Positions 39,801-47,000 of a DNA stretch of 64,000 bases are shown here, piece by piece; within the stretch, counting starts at the first letter, position 1, and each line of letters opens with the position of its first letter. Both the position numbers and the translations under genes were made by a program. The stretch is from Diadema setosum. Its lineage: Eukaryota > Echinodermata > Echinoidea > Diadematoida > Diadematidae. The stretch spans positions 7,717,832 through 7,781,831 of the forward strand of contig NC_092695.1 in assembly GCF_964275005.1 (NCBI RefSeq), given 5' to 3'. Below the pieces are notes generated by a model, which did not search any database, was not told the DNA's origin, and saw nothing but the letters and a program-made list of their open reading frames with translations.

Positions 39801-42800
39801 TCAAATCATTTTTAAAATCTTTTGAGTGTGGTGGTGAAACCAAATACTCATGATTCTTCTTGTGGTGATTGCAGGGTTTTTTTGTATTTTTTTTTTGTCT
39901 TTGACAGTAGGTTTTCAAAATTTAAGTGTGTCCATGACAAGAATGTTAATTAACATCAAATTGTACGCCAGTATTTACTACAACTTCTGTGTGGTATTTA
40001 CTCTTAGGGGAGATGAGTCATATATTTTGATTTTCCCAAATGTAACACATGCTCAAATTCTGCTCAGGACTCATTAAGAATGTGATATAGAGTTCAATAC
40101 AGATAAAGCAAGAGCTACAAAGACCTCAATTCCAGTGATAGCTGCGCATCCTCATGCCCCTTGTAAAATTTCAACAACAGTGAACCATATTGCTACAAAT
40201 TGTGCATTGACAGGGAAATCTGACCCAGCTCCAGCAGCGCATCTCAGAGCGCGAGACCGAGCTGCACAAGCTGCACATGACCTGGGTCTCTCCGGAGACA
40301 CACCAGAGGCTCAAGGATCTCCTCGAGGAAACCTGTCAAGAGACGCAGACGAATGAGGTACTTTGATTGATGAATCATAGTGATGGCCATAGTGATGAAG
40401 CATAGATTGGACTTTAGTAACTGCACTGAAGGCAGCTTGGGACAGGTGCAAACCTGTTGATGGAATGGGCCAAGAATTGGTCTAGCGTCACCAAAAAAGA
40501 AAGAAAGAAAGTGTACCAACTTCCTCAGTTCAATAGTGTAAAACCATAAATTTGTGTGTGCATTTTGATTTCACAAATTTCGCGAGAGCGAAGATTTACG
40601 AAATCAAAGTGCAAACAAAAGGTCTTGTCCACGCTATATGGATTAAAATGCCAGTGGCAATTCGCAAAAATTTCATGCCGTGAAAAAGGCCGCCGACTAC
40701 AATTTGTGCAAAATCCATGCTGTGAACATTTCTTGCTTGACAGTAGCTTCAGTGTTATGTGGCAACTCAAATTGGATCACATTTATTTCTTCTGAATTAT
40801 TTCCAATTTTTCTCATTAGAAAACTCTGATAGAGAGCCAGCAGTGTGTGCGCAAGCTGGAGCAGGAGCTAGAAGGGCTGCGGATGACGTGGGTTTCCCCC
40901 GATACCCACAGCCAGAAGATGAGGGACAAAATCGAAGAGATGGCCCAGGCACGGGATACAAGCGAGGTGAGAATTTACACCTTCTCCACGCTTTTGTCTC
41001 TCAGATGAACATTCAACCAACAGGATCACTTTCTGTCCCGTGTTTTTCCTAACATCTTTGCAGACAGTCTATCTGTCAACCCTCTGTAGATTTAGTTTTT
41101 CTTGGTGTATGTGAATATAACAGAGAAAGAGAGAAAACATGGTTCTGTTGTTGCTTGGGTCATCAACCTATAAGATCAGAAAGTTGTTGTTGTTTTTTTG
41201 TGGAAAATACAGCTTTCAAAATACAGCTAGCTTGGATGTTTGACTGTTATGCCACCCAGGAAGTAATTCCAACCTAAAATGTAACTGATTTCCTGTTGAA
41301 ATTATATAAATACCATTCAATTTTAATCATAAGACTGTTTAGTATCATGTGCCTTACTAAAGGCTGCCACTGCCAGATAGGCATAGCTTATGATAAAGCC
41401 TTCATTTAGGCACATTTTGCTGCATTCTTTCAAATAGAATAAGCCTTCTCTAAGGAAGGAATAGTGATTTGTTCTTGTCATTGTGATTAATGTCCTGTTA
41501 AACATTAATTTGTGGCTGTCATCACGTCCAGGCTAGCATCAAGAAACAACGAGACATTGCCGAGGTAGAAGCGGAGAAGCTCAGGAGAGAGAGAGATGAA
41601 GCCAAGCAATCCCTTGCGAGAATGGAAGACCAGCTCCAGCGGGCGAGGTCGAGCATCCGAGACCTCGAGGAGGAGAAGTCCATCTTCCACCAGACACTCA
41701 GTGCGGACAAGGAGGAAGTGAAGAAGACCCTGTGTGAAAGGGAAACACAACTGAAAAGTGCAAGGGCCAGCATCGAAGACCTCCGTGAAGAGGTGCTTCA
41801 GCAGGAAACCAAGATCCAAGCTCTGAACAGAGAGAAGGAGGAAGCAGAGAAGACGTTCTACAAACAGGAGGTGCAACTGAAGCAAGCCAGAACCAGCTTT
41901 GAGGATCTGCAGACCAAGATGCTCGAGCAAGAAACCATGATTCAGGCCTTGACGGCAGGCAAAGAAGAGGCACAGAAGACATCTTCTCATCTTGATGCAG
42001 AGCTGAGGCAGCTTAAGATCAGCTTTAAAGATCTGCAAAATCTGAAGCTGCAACAGGAAATGACTATCCAGACAATGAAGACAGACAGAGAAGATGCAGG
42101 GAAGGCACTCTGTGAGCAGGAGGCACAACTGAAGCAGGCAAAGACAAGCATCGAACACTTGCAACAGGAGAGACTACAGCAAGAAACCAAGGTCCAGGGG
42201 CTGTATGCGGACAAGGAAGAGGCAACAAAGACCCTCTGCGAGCGGGAGGCGCAGCTGAAGCAGGCAAAGTCCACCATAAGAGATCTGCAGAATGAAACCC
42301 TGGAGCAAGAAGCCAAGATCCAGGCACTGAAAACCGACAAGGAGGAGGTGAGGAGGACTCTTCAAGAGTGGAAGGCACAGCTGAAGCAGGCAGAGACCAG
42401 CATCCAGGACTTGCAGGAGGAGAAGCTCCGTCTCCAGCAGCGACTTGAAGAGAGCAGGGAGGCCAACATGGAAGGTCTGGATGAGGAGCAACGACACATC
42501 AGCAGACTGGAAGCAGAGATCAAGAAACTGGACGCTGACCGGGATGAGGTGAGAAGGACCCTGAACGAGAGGGAAGGGCAGCTGCATCAAGCGGCGGCCA
42601 GACTGGAGGATCTGACGAGAGAGCGGGAGGAAATTCTTCGGATTAAGCAGGACAGTCAGACCAACCTTCAAGGGGTCCAACAGGCCTTTGAGGACCTACA
42701 GAGGGAGAATGCTGGTCTGAAGCAGGGTTTGGCTAACAAAAGTGAGCTGCTTACCATCAGGGACGAGAACAAGAAGCTCTACGAAGAAAAGATCTCCATG

Positions 42801-44013
42801 CTGCAGGAAAAACTAGCCCAAGGTAAGGCGTTTCAAATGCATTGCTGTGCCACACATTTATAGCACAAACTTTGAATTTCTTTGCTCCCTTAGGCCTGAA
42901 TTCACAAAGGTGGTACAAATGAAACCATGCCATGGTTTAAACCATGGACAAAAACCATGGAGCGCCAAGTGTTGCATGGAATATTTCGTTACGAAATCAG
43001 TCATTTCATCGATGAAATAATTTTTTTGTAACAAAATGACAACACTTTGTAACTTAATGAACATTTCGTCCACGAAATGATAATTTTGTTAACAAAACGG
43101 TCATTTTGTTGACGAAATGACCAATTTCGTAACGAAATATTCCATGCGACACTTGGCGCTCCATGGTTTTTGTCCATGGTTTAAATCATGGTTTCATTTG
43201 CACCACCTTCGTGAATTAGGGCCATTGAGTTAAACCACAAGCAAACAACCCAGTACAGTTAATCTGCTTAATCAACTTCCTGTAGTTAAGAAGTTTTTTG
43301 CTCAGAGATGAAGTTGTTTTTCTTGAGAGAGCATCAGAGTTTTTGTACAAATGCGTTCAAATTCTCTGCACCTGTAGCATATGCAATTGGCAAAGTTGTA
43401 AGTGCTCCTGAATCTGTTTCCTTCTGGAAGTTAGTAACTGTAAAACTTGTCATTTTACATCATAATGAATTGACTTGTCTGCTGAGAGAACCTAGAAAGA
43501 AAGCATGTGAGAGAGATCGCAGAACTGTATCGTTACGTTAGAATAAAAAATATTGCTTTCTCTAAATGCATTGCATGCACTATTGATATGCCTGCAAACC
43601 ATGTTTTGTTGTAGAGTATTTATAACACATCATGATTTGGAAATGTTAATTTTTGTTGAAGATTATCAGTTGTGTTTTACAATGCATGCCCGTCATTTTC
43701 TTGCCTGAGAAAGTTGGTCAGTGGTTTCGATAGCCTTTCTTATGCTTTCCATAGAGAAAAACAAGTTGGCGTTTGTTCTGATTCTGTTGTGCTACAGGTG
43801 ACTCTAATGAGCTGGCAAGACAGAACCGTGTGTCTGCCCTGGAGGTGGAGGTCCTGGAACTGAGGAACAAGTACCAGGAGGTGTGTCAGGCCAAGGAGAA
43901 GCAGGAGGTAAGTCCCGCCCTGTGGGCGTGTGCTTGGAGGCAAGACACACCCACTCTGAAGTCACTGTATACCAATGTTTACATTGCCCTGAAAGTCCCT
44001 GTTGTGCTGTCCT

Positions 44014-44049
<36 letters not shown>

Positions 44050-47000
44050 GCTATGCTGGTTCTGAATTTGTTATCATGTTTTTATGCAATTCAAGCTCTC
44101 ATCTTCTTAACACTTTTTTATTATCATCATTTGGAAGTAATCAGTGTACACCAATCATTGCATGGTGTCTCACATCAAGGTTTTTGTTGTTTTTGTTTTT
44201 GTTTTTTCTGTAAGAGAAACATGGTACGATCTTTAGGTCATTTGCTCAGGGGGACCTCAGAAATCATTTTTTTTTTTTCAGCTAATGGAACATGCTGGTT
44301 TGGGAGTGATGACATATCCTGTGGGAGCACTGCTAGCTATTCTGTCATTCTGTCAGGCTGCAAGTGTTATGAGATAGAACAAAGACTGATTTTGTTTACA
44401 AAAAAAAATCTCTTCTACATACAGGCACTAAATATTAGGAAAGGAGTGAATCACATCTTAGCACATGAAAAGCGATGCTTTCACAAGGCAACTGATTCAT
44501 AGGTCCTTGTTAAAGTTAAAATAACTTCCTTCTATGACTGAGCTATTTGCACTGTAAAGACAACTAGCCTCCAACTATTGCCTCAAATAGCAATTACATG
44601 ATATACAAAATGATTGCATGTCAAAATCAGATGGATTTGAACTTTTGTAGACATCTCCATCTCATTTGATCGATTTTATTATATATTGTTGTCATCATTG
44701 CCAAGATGGCATTCAAGGCAGAACTGGAGCAGATGAAGCAACTGACCCTGGAGAAACAGTTCATCACGCCCCCTAGGCAGACCGATGAGGATGGCTGTAT
44801 GGTCACTCCCCTACCCCTGTCCCAGCCGGACCTCAACACCACTCGTGACCTGGCGGTCGCCGACCACAGCATGGACAGCCTGGACGGGCTCGGTGTCTGT
44901 CCCGATGACAACAAGGACGACAGTGACCTCCGCATGGATGACCTTGAGACGGATGGACTTCAGGCTCCTCCGCCCCTCCGGACCGAGTCCAGGGCCAGCT
45001 TGGCCTCAGTCGCCTCCAACAAGAGTACTATGTCAACCAGAAGTAAGTGCTGGCACTGTTACTACCACTATAAAGAATTCTGTGACGAAGAAGTTCCTAG
45101 CCCCAAATTATAGTCCATAAGCCCTTATCCCTTCAGAGGTCTGGATTTTTTTCTGACTTACCTTTACAGCAGCCAGAAAACATTTAATTTTACCATGGCA
45201 CAATCTGAAAACAATAGCAACATCTTTGTTTAATTGATCTGAAATCACCTGTATATTTTGTTTTTCTATTCCATAATACATTTTATTCCTTGTATTAAAA
45301 GTGTGTCCAATATTTCCCCCTTTAATGCTTACAACAGAAAGACAAGTACACACTACAGACATATGCAAAGACATAACCTTTTTAGCAAGAGTCATGAAAG
45401 AAAGAAAAAGGAAAGAGGTAAACCATGTAGTGATGCTCTGATGCTTGGAAATGGTTGGAAACGTTGCCAGATTACATGGTGCAGAGTCTTTGTTTATAAT
45501 CTGGAAACATTTCCAATGATTTCATGGTGCAGGATCTTAGTGTTATTCTTTCAATGAATCCTGCAATCGATATTTTGCATCGCTATGATTATGTTGGATT
45601 ATGAAGTGTTGCTGTATCTTTGCCTAATCCTCGACATCTTCAAAAATTGTGAAGATACCCAGAAAATATATGGATTTTGCCATCAATCTATTGTTGTCCA
45701 TAACAGGTCGCACCAGGATTGAAATCACACTGTCGGCGAAGCGCAGCGTGTCGAGGAACTCCTCCCGCAGTGGATCTCAGTTTGACGACATCAGTGGCAT
45801 TCTGAGCCAGAACTCCTTGGGTGGAAGCGTGAATAGCCTTGGGGCTGACTGGCCCGACAGCTTTGCACGGACCCTGGACGACCTGGGGGCCAGTGGTCAC
45901 TCAAAGTTTGCCGCTTCTAATCGCAGAGACACGCTGGACACCCACAGAACTACAGGTCAGGTTCAAGACATTGTATAATCTCAGAGTCACAGTTAAAGAT
46001 ATTTGATAAACCATGATCTTTTATTATATTAAGCAGCATAGAGCATACAATTATATAGATTGAGGCAGATTTATCATCTTATTGTGTCGTGATGATGTCA
46101 AATACGACCTTCAATAAAGTTGTGAAAGAGTTTACTGAGCGGAGGTTTGTGCAATGTGAATTGAAGGATAGTTCCATGCATTCAGAGAAAGAGTGGAGAT
46201 TATGATTGAGTAAAGAGGAATAAACCAGAAGCAACATTCATTTCACTTTTGTTATAATGCCAAATGTCAGTGTTTATGTCAAATAAGAAAAGAGCCCTGC
46301 ATGAAGCATAAACTTGCCAGTTTAAAGGGGAATGTTGCCATGAAACTTGTCGACCCTCTTAACATTCAGTTGGAAGTTTTTGAATTAAGTTGTTTCTTCT
46401 CAGTAATACTGGTAAAGATAAAAAGGAATCTGTAGAACTAAGCATGCACTGTATTTTCTCAAATCCAAATCCTGTCTCTCCCTGCCAGGTCCAAGTGGCT
46501 TCTTCCTGGTCGGCAGGTGCGAGGAAGAGCCAGATCACGTCGACTGGGATGACCGTCTCTCTGAGTTGCAGCGGCGGAACACCCTCTGTAGACCCCATCT
46601 TCAGACCTCCTACCCAGTGGAAACCCAGACCAGACCTCCACAGGTACCACTTTTTCTTATCTCATTCTGATGGTGCAAGTCTTTGAGGAAACCTCTCAGC
46701 CTCTAAGGAAACATCTCTCTATAAACTTAACGTTAATAAAACAAACCATGCCATGATATATGAGGTTGTGTCTGAGGTAAGGTGTTGCAGTTACGAGTAC
46801 AAGTATGGTTGGGGTTAGGGTTAAGGGTTAGGAGTAGGATTAGAACTAGAGTTAGTGTGAGGATTAGGATATGGGTTAGTATTGCAATATGTTTGAAAAA
46901 GAATTATGGTGAGGATTAGGGGCAGGGTTGGGATGAGAATTAGATAATGTTTCATGATGAGGGTTAAACAATGCCCCCCCCCCCCCACACACACACACAC

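Noticed and set aside
41505..42164. 219-codon minus-strand ORF
   Set aside because: Antisense shadow of NuMA exon 19; Leu/Phe/Cys-rich translation typical of reversed coiled-coil codons, and no splice or start support.
43908..44502. Extra NuMA exon between exons 20 and 21
   Set aside because: The ORF is made by poly-T and lacks coiled-coil or tail features; exons 20 and 21 already join in phase.
46806..46950. Telomere or chromosome end
   Set aside because: TTAGGG units are few, degenerate and inside an intron.
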